Shown: positions 46,022 to 56,058, counted from the stretch's first letter. The stretch is 64,000 nt of DNA from Paracoccaceae bacterium (GCA_004153385.1 SDAL01000001.1:806001-870000); one strand, 5' to 3'. Notes: generated by a model not told the origin, from the letters alone. A program made the numbers and translations.

Positions 46022-46990
46022 TTAGGCCCCCTTGCTTTGAAGGCGGCGATAGAATGTGGCGCGCCCGATCCCCAGTTCGCGCGCCGCCGCCGAGACATTG
46101 CCACCGTTTCGCGCAAGCGCGCGCACCATTTCGGATTGGGCCGCCGCATCCAGCCCGCGACGCGGTGTGGCATCCAGAAGATCGCCCGCAGAGACTGACC
46201 CGATATCATCCGGCGCGATCATCATTTGCCGACGCGCCGCACGCGTGGCCCCGATCACCAGATCATCACGATCCAACGCCAACAAAACAGCGCTTGCGGC
46301 AAACTGCGGCGTGGGCGTAACAAACACGATCCGCGCCTGATTGAAAAAATCGCAAAACATGGCAACCTCAATGCGTTGCGCGGTGTCTTGCACCGACAAT
46401 GCGACCAGTTTGGCGTGTTCGTCCGTCATATCCGATCGCGCCGAGCTAACATCCAGAATACCAGCCATCGCGGCTTGTGGGCCATAAATCGGCGCGCCGG
46501 AACATGTCAGGACGATATTGCTTTCGCGGAAATGCTGATCGCGGCAAATCGTCACCGGACGCCCCTCGATTGCGCAGGTACCGATGCCGTTGGTGCCCTC
46601 GGCGCCTTCGGACCAATCAGACCCCGCGGCCAGATTACGGCTGTGAAAGATTTGCGTATCGGCGGCGCGGATGCGCTCGTCGACCACAAAGCCGCTAGCA
46701 TCGGACAAAAACACCGCAACGCCGCTGGAGTCTGTGGCACCCGCCAACCGGTCCAGCAAGCTGCGCGATACATGCAGCATACGCGCCGATGCCTCGCGGC
46801 GCTCCGCGATCTGCGGCGCGCTCAGACGTTCACGATGGTGCGAGGTTGCAGGATCAATGTGATGATGCAAAAGCGAGCGCCGCCAGCTTGCAGCCAACCC
46901 CGAACGGCACGCAGCCGATGCCGAGGCCACAACGGCCTGCACCTTATCGGCATGGTTGCGCAACTTGCCGGATGCTTCCAAGGATTTCAT
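46022..46990 (-). CDS. GAF / Fis-type HTH transcriptional regulator (AcoR-like without AAA+ domain)
   Basis: This is a 322-residue protein. Residues about 25-210 resemble the sensory N-terminus of AcoR-type activators: SWRRSL, then a GAF domain with FLSDASGFVVDERI, EGTNGIGTCAIEGRPVTI, and PIYGPQAAMAGILDVSS. The last 40 residues form a Fis-type helix-turn-helix (VRALARNGGNVSAAARELGIGRATFYRRL). The sigma-54-interacting AAA+ domain with GAFTGA is absent, so it cannot activate sigma-54 RNA polymerase in the usual way. It probably senses a small molecule and controls the aldehyde dehydrogenase unit. The ATG at 46990 follows GGGGAGG; a GTG one codon earlier is possible. Confidence 0.85.
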   Translation of the reverse strand: MKSLEASGKLRNHADKVQAVVASASAACRSGLAASWRRSLLHHHIDPATSHHRERLSAPQIAERREASARMLHVSRSLLDRLAGATDSSGVAVFLSDASGFVVDERIRAADTQIFHSRNLAAGSDWSEGAEGTNGIGTCAIEGRPVTICRDQHFRESNIVLTCSGAPIYGPQAAMAGILDVSSARSDMTDEHAKLVALSVQDTAQRIEVAMFCDFFNQARIVFVTPTPQFAASAVLLALDRDDLVIGATRAARRQMMIAPDDIGSVSAGDLLDATPRRGLDAAAQSEMVRALARNGGNVSAAARELGIGRATFYRRLQSKGA

Positions 46991-47085
46991 CACAAAAAGC
47001 CTCCCCTCTTTTTGTCAAACAAGGGAAGGATAGCGGCGATACGTCTTAACTGTAAATCCCCGGCTGCGCGGTGATCGTGGGCGCG

Positions 47086-47835
47086 TTATTCGTCGACCTC
47101 GCCCGCGCCTTCATGCCGTTTGCCGCGATAGCCTTGTGCAATCACGAATTTCTCAGAGCTGTTGGAGCGCGATGCAGGTGGTTTGACGTTCGCGACCTTG
47201 GTAAAATTCTTCTTGAGCACATTCAAAAGCTCACCCTCGGCACCGCCTGCCAGAACCTTGGCCACAAATGTGCCGCCTTCCTCAAGAACATCAAACGAGA
47301 AATAAGCGGCCGCTTCACATAGCGTAATGATCCGCAAGTGATCTGTATTCTGGTGACCAGACGAGGACGCCGCCATATCCGACATCACGACATCGGCTGT
47401 GCCGCCAAGCCAGTGCTTGATTTTTTCATCGGCACCTTCTTCCAGAAAATCCAGCTGGTGGATTTCGGCCCCCGGCACCGGGTCGACCTCTTGCAGATCG
47501 ACGCCCAGCACCCGCCCTACGCGTTTGCCCGTTTTCTCGCCCAGTGAATTGACACGCCGCGCGGCAACCTGACACCATCCCCCCGGTGCACATCCCAGAT
47601 CCACGACCCGTGCGCCGGGCACAAGGAAGCGGAACTTGTCATCAAGTTCGAGGATCTTGTAGGCCGCCCGCCCGCGGTACCCCTCTTTTTTGGCGCGCAC
47701 CACATAAGGGTCGTTCAACTGTCGTTCCAGCCACAAGGTCGAGCTGAGCCTGCGCCCCTTGGCGGTTTTCACGCGCACCCTAAGATCGCGCTGGCCCCGA
47801 CCCGAGGTATTCTTGCCCGATGGTGTCTTGACCAT
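47086..47835 (-). CDS. rlmE: 23S rRNA 2'-O-methyltransferase RlmE (FtsJ/RrmJ)
   Basis: This 249-residue methyltransferase acts on U2552 of 23S rRNA in the family. SRAAYKIL-like [20 protein letters not shown], the S-adenosylmethionine site [39 protein letters not shown] and [11 protein letters not shown] carry the expected Lys-Asp-Lys catalytic framework. An N-terminal basic extension (about 25 residues) and a tail are typical of alphaproteobacteria. It follows the Ppx/GppA gene by 4 bp. Confidence 0.93.
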   Translation of the reverse strand: MVKTPSGKNTSGRGQRDLRVRVKTAKGRRLSSTLWLERQLNDPYVVRAKKEGYRGRAAYKILELDDKFRFLVPGARVVDLGCAPGGWCQVAARRVNSLGEKTGKRVGRVLGVDLQEVDPVPGAEIHQLDFLEEGADEKIKHWLGGTADVVMSDMAASSSGHQNTDHLRIITLCEAAAYFSFDVLEEGGTFVAKVLAGGAEGELLNVLKKNFTKVANVKPPASRSNSSEKFVIAQGYRGKRHEGAGEVDE

Positions 47836-47839
47836 ATTC

Positions 47840-48952
47840 TTACTCCAATTCTTCCAGCACGCCATCGGCGGCCATCTGTGCATATAGCAGACCTTCGCGC
47901 AGACCGCGATCCGCGACCGACAGCTGATTGGTCGGCCAGACCCGCATAAGGGCCTGCAAAATAGCGGCCCCCGACATTATCAGCGAATGACGGTCACGGC
48001 CAATGCGTGGATCGGCGCGACGCCCCGCCGGCCCCATCCGCAAAAATGACCGAATCACGGCATCGATCTCGCCCGTGTTCATCATCAGACCATCCACACG
48101 GTTGCGATCATAGCGCCGCAAGTTCAGATGGCAGGCGGCCACGGTCGTGACAGTGCCAGAGGTTCCGATGATCTGGAACCCGTCTTGCGGACTACCCAAC
48201 GCGTAGGGTGTAAAATTGGCCAGTTTTTCTTCAAAATACCAGCTCATCAGCGCGAAACGTGCCGCGTCATCTTCGACATCTGCATATTGGTCTTTCAGTG
48301 TGGCCACGCCCAGCGGCACCGATATCCAGTCCACCACGCGCGCCGCCGGTGCGAAACCTTCGGGCGTACTGAACCCTTCGGACAGCCGCATGATCGCACG
48401 GGCGCGATCGCCTGGCGGCACATCTTCCAGATCGATCCACACCAGTTCGGTCGATCCACCGCCGATATCAACCACCAGAACCTGCTCTGTCGTGGGGCGC
48501 ACAAGCGAGCCGCAAGAAATCACCGCAAGGCGGGCTTCTTCTTCGGCCGGAATGATTTCCAGCGGCAAACCGGTTTCGCGCCGGACATAGCGGATAAAAT
48601 CGCGTGCATTTCGGGCACGGCGACATGCTTCTGTCGCCACAAGGCGCATCCGGCGCACATTGTGTTTTTCAATCTTGCGCCGGCATATCTGCAATGCCTG
48701 CACAGTGCGCGCCATAGAGCTACGCGAAAGACGGCCATAGGCTTCAAGCCCCTGACCTAACTGGACAGCCTTCGAAAAGCTGTCGACCACATGGAACTGC
48801 GCGCCGTTGGGACGGGCGATCAGCATGCGGCAACTGTTCGTACCGAGATCCAGCGCAGCGTAAAGCTCGCCGGAATCGGCCGTAGGGCGCGCGGGAGGCT
48901 CTACCGGTTTTTTCGGGAACGCGCCCGCAGCCCTGGGACGCTTGGGCGCCAT
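47840..48952 (-). CDS. Ppx/GppA family exopolyphosphatase / pppGpp phosphohydrolase
   Basis: This 370-residue protein of the actin-like ASKHA superfamily has [20 protein letters not shown] (phosphate 1), [31 protein letters not shown] (phosphate 2) and [17 protein letters not shown]. It hydrolyses polyphosphate or pppGpp; the sequence does not decide which. The single-domain length lacks the C-terminal HD-like extension of E. coli Ppx. The ATG at 48952 with GGAGGG eight bases before is better than an ATG seven codons upstream. It forms an operon with rlmE. Confidence 0.88.
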   Translation of the reverse strand: MAPKRPRAAGAFPKKPVEPPARPTADSGELYAALDLGTNSCRMLIARPNGAQFHVVDSFSKAVQLGQGLEAYGRLSRSSMARTVQALQICRRKIEKHNVRRMRLVATEACRRARNARDFIRYVRRETGLPLEIIPAEEEARLAVISCGSLVRPTTEQVLVVDIGGGSTELVWIDLEDVPPGDRARAIMRLSEGFSTPEGFAPAARVVDWISVPLGVATLKDQYADVEDDAARFALMSWYFEEKLANFTPYALGSPQDGFQIIGTSGTVTTVAACHLNLRRYDRNRVDGLMMNTGEIDAVIRSFLRMGPAGRRADPRIGRDRHSLIMSGAAILQALMRVWPTNQLSVADRGLREGLLYAQMAADGVLEELE

Positions 48953-49104
48953 GGTCACGCCCTCCGATTTCAAGTTGTCCCTAACCTATCTGTGCGCGCG
49001 TTCAGGTTCAAGGGAGCGCGGTGTTCAATTGCGCATGAGCCAAAGCCTAGCGCACCACCCTCGCCGCGCGTGACAGCTGTGAACTGCGTGCAAGCGGGCC
49101 TGCG

Positions 49105-50211
49105 TTATTTTGCGATCAACCGCATCAATCGGCCCTGTGTCCCGTCTTCCAAAATATAAACGGCACCCGCGTCGGTTACCGCAACGTCACGCACACGGAA
49201 ACCCAGATCCCAACGGTTGATCTGGGATTGGCCGTCGCCGGCAATCTGCACCAGCCCCTGTCCGGCCAGCGCGCCAATCAGCATGGTGTCGTGCCAGCCC
49301 GCGAACGCGTCCCCCTTATACCATGCCAACCCGGCAGGTGCGATCACGGGCGTCCACCACAGCGACGGGGCTAAAAATTCGGGGCGTGTGTTGTGATCTG
49401 GAATGGAGGCACCGGAATACTGCCGACCGTTCGAGACCAGCGGCCAACCATAATTTCCGCCGCGCTTGATCTGGTTAAGTTCATCGCCGCCGCGTGGCCC
49501 CATTTCATGCAGCCAAAGCGTACCGTCGGGACCAAAGACCAATCCATAGGGATTGCGATGGCCCGAACTCCAGACCATTGCGCGCGTCCCCCCGCCCGCG
49601 GCATCAGGGTTGTCGGGCGCAGCCGCCCCGTCGCGCGTCAGTCGTAAAACCTTGCCGCGCGCATTATCGGCCATCTGGGCGGTGTCGGGCTGCATCCTGT
49701 CGCCCACCGTCAGATACAAAAAACCGTCAGCCCCGAAGGCAATAATACCGCCGGGCTGGCCACGGCCCCCGGGTGACTGCGTCCAAAGCTGTTCGATGTC
49801 GACCAAAACGTTGCTATCAAGGCGGGCCCGCGCCAGGACCAGCGCATTTTCCGGCGACACATAGGTGAAATAGACCGCCCCTGTATCTGCGAAATCTTCG
49901 GCCACAGCCACATCGAGAAAGCCGTTTTGCCCGTTATAGCTGACCTGCGGCACACCGGCGACTTCGGTGACAGATGCGCCGTCCACATGCCACAGCCTGC
50001 CGGATTTACCGCTGATCAAAAGGGTTTCGTCGGGCATCGGTGCAATGGCCCAAGGCGCCTCGAACTTTGCCACCGTTTGCAAATCGAAAGGCATATCGGG
50101 TGTGGCAGCAATCTCGCCTGCATTGTTCGCAACTGCGGATGTCGACGCCATGCCTACAGGCGCGCAAAGCGCGAGGGCGCAAGCAACCGTTCTCCAAGAC
50201 CGAAACCGCAC
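49105..50211 (-). CDS. PQQ-dependent sugar dehydrogenase-like protein (soluble aldose type)
   Basis: This 368-residue secreted beta-propeller has a signal peptide (about 1-28, VACALALCAPVGMASTSAVA). Propeller blocks PWAIAPMPDETLLISGKSGRL, NGQNGFLDVAVAEDF, GGRGQPGGIIAFGADGFLYL, SSGHRNPYGLVFGPDGTLWL and EMGPRGGDELNQIKRGGNYG match the Asd/YliI family, which oxidises sugars in the periplasm with PQQ. The start is a GTG with GGAGGG five bases upstream; the overlapping ATG is out of frame. No PQQ synthesis genes are in the window. Confidence 0.88.
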   Translation of the reverse strand: MRFRSWRTVACALALCAPVGMASTSAVANNAGEIAATPDMPFDLQTVAKFEAPWAIAPMPDETLLISGKSGRLWHVDGASVTEVAGVPQVSYNGQNGFLDVAVAEDFADTGAVYFTYVSPENALVLARARLDSNVLVDIEQLWTQSPGGRGQPGGIIAFGADGFLYLTVGDRMQPDTAQMADNARGKVLRLTRDGAAAPDNPDAAGGGTRAMVWSSGHRNPYGLVFGPDGTLWLHEMGPRGGDELNQIKRGGNYGWPLVSNGRQYSGASIPDHNTRPEFLAPSLWWTPVIAPAGLAWYKGDAFAGWHDTMLIGALAGQGLVQIAGDGQSQINRWDLGFRVRDVAVTDAGAVYILEDGTQGRLMRLIAK

Positions 50212-50345
50212 ACCATCCCTCCACTTGTGATTGCATCCGCGTTCGGTTCAACCATGCCCGCCCGTCGGGCACCACGACCAATCACGTGCGCGTGATGACA
50301 GGCGGCGGGCCGTAGAATATGCGCGTGGATCTGCGCCACGCGCCC

Positions 50346-50774
50346 TCAGGCGGCGGCCTCGTCGGCGGCCAGTTTCTGGATACGCTCGATCATCGCGCGC
50401 AAACCGTTGGAGCGCTGCGCTGAAAGATGGTCATTCAGCCCCAAACGGCCCAGTTCGGTCCCGGCATCAACCTTTAGGACATCCCGAACATTCAGCCCCG
50501 AGTAGAGCGCATGCAGAATGGCGATCAGCCCTTGAACGATCATCGCATCCGACTCGCCTTCGAAATCGAATTGCGCCTCGGGGCCCGACCCCTCGATCCG
50601 CGGCAAAAGCCACACCTGGCTTGCACACCCTTCGACCTTGGTCGCAGGAACCTTGAGCGCATCATCCATCGCAGGCAATTCGCGCCCTAATTCGATCACA
50701 TGGCGGTAGCGATCCTCCCAATCGTCCAGAAACTCGAATGTTTCGGCAATTTCATCAAAGGCTTCTTGCGCCAT
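50346..50774 (-). CDS. sufE: Sulfur acceptor protein SufE
   Basis: This 142-residue SufE-like protein accepts persulfide sulfur from a SufS-type cysteine desulfurase for Fe-S cluster assembly. The active Cys50 is in KVEGCASQVWL. EFLDDWEDRYRHVIELGREL and the C-terminal LNDHLSAQRSNGLRAMIERI match the family. The suf operon itself is not here. It is divergent from the small lipoprotein gene. Confidence 0.92.
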   Translation of the reverse strand: MAQEAFDEIAETFEFLDDWEDRYRHVIELGRELPAMDDALKVPATKVEGCASQVWLLPRIEGSGPEAQFDFEGESDAMIVQGLIAILHALYSGLNVRDVLKVDAGTELGRLGLNDHLSAQRSNGLRAMIERIQKLAADEAAA

Positions 50775-50898
50775 TTATATATCTCCCGGTGGCTGATGTC
50801 CCTTTACGTAGTCCCATGAACGATAACGGTCCAGAGGCGGCTTTTCAAAAGCGATGTGATCGGCTACTCCTTTTCGCAGACCAAGTGCCGGAGACACC

Positions 50899-51390
50899 AT
50901 GAAAAAACCGCTTCTTGCTTCACTCTCGCTGATGATCGCGCTTTCAGCTTGCGGATCGGTACGTGATAGCCGGGTGAATCCGCTCAACTGGTTTGGCGGC
51001 GCCCAGCAGCAACAACCCCAGACCCTCGCGCCCGACGGCGGGTATGAAGCGGCCGTTCGTGATGATCGTCCCGCCATCGCGCAAGTAACCCAGCTTGCGA
51101 TCCGCAAGACCCAAGGTGGCGCGATTATCGAGGCGGTCGGTGTGCCCAGCACCCAAGGCTGGTGGAATGCCGAGCTTGTGGCCGAAAATGATGGCGAGCC
51201 GGTGGATGGCGAAATGCGCTATCGCTTCGTGGCATTCCCACCACCAAGCGACAGCGCAGATGCGCGTCGAGCCGGCACGGTACCCTCACGCGAAATAACC
51301 GCCGCCGCCTATATCAACAATGTCGCGTTGGCAAAGGTGCGGCGTGTTACGGTCAGCGGTGCCAATAACGGACTTTCTGCAACACGTTAA
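50899..51390 (+). CDS. Conserved hypothetical lipoprotein
   Basis: This 163-residue protein has a lipobox LSAC with the lipidated Cys18 after a short hydrophobic signal (LLASLSLMIALSA). A NPLNWFGG motif follows, then a Gln/Pro stretch and a small beta-rich domain. I do not know its function; NWFG-type short lipoproteins are common in Rhodobacterales. It ends just before a strong terminator hairpin. Confidence 0.8.
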   Translation: MKKPLLASLSLMIALSACGSVRDSRVNPLNWFGGAQQQQPQTLAPDGGYEAAVRDDRPAIAQVTQLAIRKTQGGAIIEAVGVPSTQGWWNAELVAENDGEPVDGEMRYRFVAFPPPSDSADARRAGTVPSREITAAAYINNVALAKVRRVTVSGANNGLSATR

Positions 51391-51421
51391 AAACGCATCA
51401 TAAGCGCATGATTTAAAATAG

Positions 51422-51454
51422 AAAACCGCGACCAAACATATTGGCCGCGGTTTT
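51422..51454. terminator. Bidirectional intrinsic terminator between the lipoprotein gene and rnd
   Basis: AAAACCGCG and CGCGGTTTT, extended inward by CCAA/TTGG, form a stem with an A-run on one side and a T-run on the other. It can end transcription of the lipoprotein gene (+) and of rnd (-). Confidence 0.85.
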
Positions 51455-51505
51455 ATCTGTTTTCCAAACAGGCACCATTCACGCCTTGGCCGATAGGCTG
51501 GATCC

Positions 51506-52669
51506 TTAAAGCTCGATCAGCTCTACAAGACCGTTTTTGGCCGTCAGCGCGATCTTGCCTTCTGCCAGGCGCAAGGCATCATGACCGAACACTTGCAAGC
51601 GCCAGCCGTTCAGCGCGGGCACGTCGCGTTTACCGGCCGCGATCCGGTCCAGATCGGCGGAGCTGGCAATCAGCTTGGGGGCCACACCGGTTTCAGCCGA
51701 CTTGGCTTTCAACAACACCCGCAGCAAATCGGCCAAAGCGCTATCCACCTGAATCTGGGCTTTATCGTGATCAATCTTGGGATGTTTATCTGCCGGCAAG
51801 GCCAAAGCCTCGCGCACGGCTGTGATGATCCCTTCGGCGATTTCGCCCTTGCGAGCATCGCGCAACAACAACCGGGATTTGTTCAGATCATCAATCGATT
51901 GCGGTCTGGTCGAGGCCAGCTCCAGCAAAGCATCGTCTTTGTAAATCCGAGAACGTGGAATATTGCGGTTTTGCGCAAACCCTTCGCGAAACCGTGCAAG
52001 CTCGCGCACGACGGCCAGAAACTTGCCGGAGTTGGTGCGGGTTTTCACACGCAGCCATGCATCCTCGGGCCGTGTAATATAGGTTTCGGGATTGGTGAGA
52101 ATGCCCACTTCTTCCTCGACCCATGGCGCACGGCCGGATTTCTCCAGCTGTTTGGCCAGATACTCATAGATCACCCGCAAATGGGTGACATCGGCAATCG
52201 CATATTTCTGCTGGGCCGGGGTCAGCGGACGGCGCGACCAATCCGTAAAGCGCGATGTCTTATCAAGCGATTCTTTGGCAATTTTACGCACCAAGGTCTC
52301 ATATCCCACCTGCTCGCCAAAGCCGCAGACCATCGCCGCGACCTGCGTGTCAAACAGCGGATCGGGGAAAACACCCGCATCGGTAAAGAAAATCTCGAGA
52401 TCCTGACGGGCCGCGTGAAAGACTTTTACCGTCTCGGTGTGGCGGAACAGATCATAAAGCGGCTCAAGGGAAATATCTGCGCCAAGCGGGTCCACCAGAA
52501 CAGCTTCGCCTTCCGTGTCCCCATGGCTGGGCAGCGCCATCTGGATCAGGCACAGCTTTGACCAGTAAGTGCGCTCGCGCAGAAACTCGGTATCGAGCGT
52601 TACGTAGCGCTCGGCCTTTGCCTTATCACAAAATGCCGCAAGCGCTTGGGTCGTAGTAATCATATCCAT
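51506..52669 (-). CDS. rnd: Ribonuclease D
   Basis: This 387-residue DEDD-family 3'-5' exonuclease trims tRNA and other RNA ends. Exo I is YVTLDTEFLRERTYWSKLCL, Exo II VKVFHAARQDLEIFF, and Exo III begins YAIADVTHLRVIYEYL. A C-terminal HRDC-like helical region follows (KSRLLLRDARKGEIAEGI). The ATG at 52669 or the one two codons later could start it. It lies downstream of the flavin oxidoreductase, from which a terminator separates it. Confidence 0.93.
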   Translation of the reverse strand: MDMITTTQALAAFCDKAKAERYVTLDTEFLRERTYWSKLCLIQMALPSHGDTEGEAVLVDPLGADISLEPLYDLFRHTETVKVFHAARQDLEIFFTDAGVFPDPLFDTQVAAMVCGFGEQVGYETLVRKIAKESLDKTSRFTDWSRRPLTPAQQKYAIADVTHLRVIYEYLAKQLEKSGRAPWVEEEVGILTNPETYITRPEDAWLRVKTRTNSGKFLAVVRELARFREGFAQNRNIPRSRIYKDDALLELASTRPQSIDDLNKSRLLLRDARKGEIAEGIITAVREALALPADKHPKIDHDKAQIQVDSALADLLRVLLKAKSAETGVAPKLIASSADLDRIAAGKRDVPALNGWRLQVFGHDALRLAEGKIALTAKNGLVELIEL

Positions 52670-52735
52670 GTCTCTACCTGTCTGTGCGGGTTCATCCCAC
52701 GGTCACAAGGGCTTTACCTTCGGTCGGCAGAAATG

Positions 52736-52774
52736 AAAAGCCCCGCTGCGACAACTGCACGCGCGGGGCCAAAA
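52736..52774 (-). terminator. Intrinsic terminator of the flavin oxidoreductase gene
   Basis: On the minus strand GCCCCGC and GCGGGGC form the stem and TTTT follows directly. It lies 56 bp after the oxidoreductase stop and before rnd. Confidence 0.8.
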
Positions 52775-52829
52775 GGGAGGGTCCAGCCGCAGCCGCACCC
52801 CTCCCTGCAAGTATCTATGGGAAAGAAGA

Positions 52830-53942
52830 TCAGACCAGTTCAGCCAGATCAGCAGCATCAAAGCCTTTCAACTCGTCGCTTGCGCCACGCTTGACCTTGG
52901 CGACCCATTCGGGATCGGACAAAAGCGCACGCCCGACCGCAATCAGATCGAACTCTCCCCGTTCCATACGTGTCACGAGGTTATCAAGTGATGTCGCTTT
53001 TGACCCCTCCCCGCCAAAGGCTGCAAGAAATTCGCCTGATAGCCCTACGGACCCGACAGAAATGGTGGGCTGTCCGGTCAGCTTTTTGGCCCAGCCTGCA
53101 AAGTTCAGCCCCTCGGGCCCGTCGACCTCGGGGAACTCCGGCTCCCAAAAGCGGCGCTGCGAACAATGGAAAATATCCACACCAGCCTCTGCCATGGGTT
53201 TCAGCCATGCTTCCATCTCGTCAGGGGTCTTGGCAAGCTTGACGGTGTAATCCTGCTGCTTCCATTGGCTTAGTCGCAAAATAATCGGGAAATCAGGGCC
53301 GACGGCCGCCCGCACAGCCTTGATCACCGCCACAGCGAATCGTGAACGCTCAGCCAAGGTCTTGCCGCCCCATTGGTCTGTGCGCAGGTTCGACCCTTCC
53401 CAGAAAAACTGGTCGATCAGATAACCGTGTGCGCCGTGGATCTCGACGGTGTCAAATCCCAGACGCTTGGCGTCTGCAGCCGCTTTCGCAAAGGCTGCGA
53501 TCGTCGCCTGAATGTCATCCTCGCTCATTTCGACACCACGCGGTGCATCCGGCCCGATCAGACCAGACGGACTTTCGACAGGCGCCTCTGGCTCCCATTC
53601 ACTGGCGCGCGTCGATCCGGTATGCCAGATTTGTGGGGCGATCTTGCCGCCCTTCTCATGCACAGCCTTCGCGACTTGTGACCAGCCGGCAAGCGCCGCG
53701 TCGCCGTAAAACAGCGGGATATTGGGCAGATTACGCGAGCTGGGGCGATCAATTACCGTACCTTCGCTCAGCAACAGCCCCACGTCGGCCTCAGCACGGC
53801 GGGCATAATAGGCGGCGTTCTGATCGGCCGGAATACCATCCGGCGCCATATTCCGCGTCATCGGTGCCATAACGATGCGGTTTTTCAACGACAACCCTTT
53901 GTAGGTAAACGGTTGAAAAAGTGCCTGTGTCGAGGTGGTCAT
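52830..53942 (-). CDS. Old-yellow-enzyme type NADH:flavin oxidoreductase
   Basis: This 370-residue FMN TIM-barrel ene-reductase has FTYKGLSLKNRIVMAPMTRNMA, PQIWHTGSTR, FDTVEIHGAHGYLIDQFFWEGSNLRTDQWGG (seen as HGAHGYLIDQF and NLRTDQWGG) and AVGRALLSDPEWVAKV. It reduces activated C=C bonds in unsaturated carbonyls or nitro compounds; the physiological substrate is unknown. The ATG at 53942 has GGAG upstream. A 20-bp dyad lies about 150 bp upstream, suggesting a TetR- or MarR-type repressor encoded elsewhere. Confidence 0.9.
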   Translation of the reverse strand: MTTSTQALFQPFTYKGLSLKNRIVMAPMTRNMAPDGIPADQNAAYYARRAEADVGLLLSEGTVIDRPSSRNLPNIPLFYGDAALAGWSQVAKAVHEKGGKIAPQIWHTGSTRASEWEPEAPVESPSGLIGPDAPRGVEMSEDDIQATIAAFAKAAADAKRLGFDTVEIHGAHGYLIDQFFWEGSNLRTDQWGGKTLAERSRFAVAVIKAVRAAVGPDFPIILRLSQWKQQDYTVKLAKTPDEMEAWLKPMAEAGVDIFHCSQRRFWEPEFPEVDGPEGLNFAGWAKKLTGQPTISVGSVGLSGEFLAAFGGEGSKATSLDNLVTRMERGEFDLIAVGRALLSDPEWVAKVKRGASDELKGFDAADLAELV

Positions 53943-54090
53943 CAAAATCTCCAATGCTTATCGTCAAAAGATACCTAATGACGCGATGCAGCATCACAAG
54001 CGCAGCTCGGGGACGGCAAGCGCACATGGTATGTGCAGATACAAACATCGGTAGTGTCCTGCGATATCCACACCACATGAAAGCGCAAAA

Positions 54091-54110
54091 ACGGTGTGAT
54101 TTCAAACCGT
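54091..54110. promoter_or_regulatory. Imperfect 20-bp dyad upstream of the flavin oxidoreductase
   Basis: ACGGTGTGATTTCAAACCGT matches its reverse complement at 8 of 10 positions per half. It lies in a gene-free 244-bp interval between the oxidoreductase and purN. Size and symmetry fit a TetR/MarR operator. Confidence 0.45.
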
Positions 54111-54186
54111 ACAGTCTAGAGTTTGCATTAAACAGGCCAATGTAAGCGGCCCGTACTCTGTCTGTCTGCAGTGTTGAATGACACCC

Positions 54187-54765
54187 TTAGTGGGCAGAAC
54201 GCGCCTGAACAAAGCGGCGCAGAACCTGCGGATATAGTGTGTGCTCTTCTACCAGAACGCGCGCGGCCAAGGACTGCGCATCATCATCTGGCAAAATGCG
54301 CACACGCGACTGCCCCAGCACAGGCCCGTCATCCAGCACAGGTGTGACCTCGTGCACCGTGCATCCGGCTTCTGCATCGCCTGCATCAAGCGCACGTTGA
54401 TGGGTATGCAGTCCGGGGTATTTTGGCAAAAGAGAGGGATGGATATTCAGCATACGCCCAGCAAACTGCCCTACGAAATCCGGCGTCAGCACGCGCATGA
54501 ATCCAGCCAGACACAGCACATCGGGTTCTGCGGCGAGAAGCGGTTTCAGCAACTCTGCCTCGAAAGCGGAACGGTTGCCACGATACTGGCGATGATCGAC
54601 TGCGGCCACCGGAACGCCCAAGCCTGCGGCTTTGCCAAGACCCGATGCATCGGGATCATTGGAGGCGACGAGCACAGGGGTCGCGAACCCCTCTGCCTGC
54701 ATCGCCTCGACAAGGCGGACCATGTTCGATCCGCCCCCAGAGATCAGTATGGCGACGCGTGTCAC
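54187..54765 (-). CDS. purN: Phosphoribosylglycinamide formyltransferase PurN
   Basis: This 192-residue enzyme transfers a formyl group from 10-formyltetrahydrofolate in purine synthesis. It opens [36 protein letters not shown], the catalytic [20 protein letters not shown] and [17 protein letters not shown] follow. ATGA overlap with purM. Confidence 0.95.
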   Translation of the reverse strand: MTRVAILISGGGSNMVRLVEAMQAEGFATPVLVASNDPDASGLGKAAGLGVPVAAVDHRQYRGNRSAFEAELLKPLLAAEPDVLCLAGFMRVLTPDFVGQFAGRMLNIHPSLLPKYPGLHTHQRALDAGDAEAGCTVHEVTPVLDDGPVLGQSRVRILPDDDAQSLAARVLVEEHTLYPQVLRRFVQARSAH

Positions 54766-55814
54766 AATAGCGCGCCTTTATAGGCAACACCTTCGCTTGC
54801 GGTGATTGTGCCGATCTGGGCAACCATCTCGCCTGCGTCGCGCAGAAGTGTCGTAATTGCCTCGGCCCGATCCGCTTTGACCACGACGATCATGCCGATG
54901 CCGCAGTTGAAGGTTTTCAGAAGCTCCGGCTCTTGCATCTTGGCGGTTTCGGCCAGCCAGCGGAACACACCGGGCAGCGCCCAGGCATCCAGATCGATCT
55001 CGGCCCCCAAACCCTCTGGAAGGACACGCGGCAGATTTTCGGTCAGGCCGCCGCCCGTGATATGGGCCAGCGCATGGACGCCGCCCGCACGAAACGCGCT
55101 CAGGCACTGGGTAACATAAAGCCGCGTGGGCGCCAGAAGTGCGGTACCAAGGCTGCCTGCTTGAGCATTCCACGGGCATGGCGCATCCCACGACAGGCCC
55201 GACATCTCAACGACCTTGCGCACGAAGGAATAGCCGTTGGAATGCACACCGTTCGAGCCAAGCCCCAACAGGACGTCGCCCTCGGAGACACCTTCGGGCA
55301 ACACCGTGCCACGCTCCATCGCGCCGACGGCAAACCCTGCCAGATCGAAATCACCCTTGTGATACATGCCCGGCATTTCTGCGGTTTCGCCACCGATCAA
55401 GGCCGCCCCCGATTGCGCGCAGCCTTCGGCGATGCCTTCCACAATGCGGGCCGCCTGATCCACATCCAGCTTGCCGGTTGCGAAGTAATCGAGAAAGAAC
55501 AGCGGCTCTGCGCCTTGGCACACCAGATCGTTCACGCACATTGCGACCAGATCAATGCCGATCGTGTCGACATTGCCTGTATCGATCGCGATACGCAGCT
55601 TGGTGCCAACACCATCTGTCGCGCCGACCAAAATCGGATCGTCAAACCCCGCGGCCTTGAGGTCGAACAACGCGCCAAACCCGCCAAGGCCCGACATGGT
55701 CCCTGCGCGCGCTGTGCGTTTGGCGGCTGGTTTGATCCGCTCCACAAGGGCATTGCCCGCGTCAATATCGACACCCGCATCTGCGTAGGTCAGGCCGGTT
55801 TTCTTATCGCTCAT
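54762..55814 (-). CDS. purM: Phosphoribosylformylglycinamidine cyclo-ligase PurM
   Basis: This 350-residue ATP-dependent enzyme forms aminoimidazole ribotide. It has [77 protein letters not shown] (seen as separate blocks), [13 protein letters not shown] and [20 protein letters not shown]. The ATG at 55814 matches family length. purM-purN is a typical pair. Confidence 0.96.
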   Translation of the reverse strand: MSDKKTGLTYADAGVDIDAGNALVERIKPAAKRTARAGTMSGLGGFGALFDLKAAGFDDPILVGATDGVGTKLRIAIDTGNVDTIGIDLVAMCVNDLVCQGAEPLFFLDYFATGKLDVDQAARIVEGIAEGCAQSGAALIGGETAEMPGMYHKGDFDLAGFAVGAMERGTVLPEGVSEGDVLLGLGSNGVHSNGYSFVRKVVEMSGLSWDAPCPWNAQAGSLGTALLAPTRLYVTQCLSAFRAGGVHALAHITGGGLTENLPRVLPEGLGAEIDLDAWALPGVFRWLAETAKMQEPELLKTFNCGIGMIVVVKADRAEAITTLLRDAGEMVAQIGTITASEGVAYKGALL

Positions 55815-55943
55815 GGCAGGCGCGCTCCTTAGAATGCTATGCCAAAGGGCCTTAGCGCATGGCGCGACACGGGGCAACTCTCAGTCAAGGGGCGCGCGCG
55901 GTTTTCTTTTGCATGAAACACCTGTCAGGTATGATCGAGGTGC

Positions 55944-55972
55944 TTGAACTGCCCGCATAATCGCGATATTGA
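55944..55972 (+). promoter_or_regulatory. Sigma-70-type promoter for the tRNA gene
   Basis: TTGAAC and TATTGA are separated by exactly 17 bp and end about 12 bp before the tRNA's first base, the spacing expected for a stable-RNA promoter. Confidence 0.6.
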
Positions 55973-55984
55973 AACCGCGCACCT

Positions 55985-56058
55985 GGGGGATTAGCTCAAT
56001 TGGTTAGAGCCGAGCGCTCATAACGCTTTGGTTGGGGGTTCGAGTCCCTCATCCCCTA
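55985..56058 (+). tRNA. tRNA with anticodon CAT (Met elongator or Ile2)
   Basis: A full cloverleaf can be drawn. The acceptor is GGGGGAT/ATCCCCT with G1-U72, and the D stem is GCTC/GAGC. The anticodon stem is GAGCG/CGCTT around loop CTCATAA, and the T arm is GGGGG-TTCGAGT-CCCTC, with discriminator A73. Position 15 A with 48 T keeps the Levitt pair. CCA is not encoded. A CAT anticodon with lysidine would read AUA (Ile2); without it, Met. I cannot decide from sequence alone, but the fold is not that of the initiator. Confidence 0.85.
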
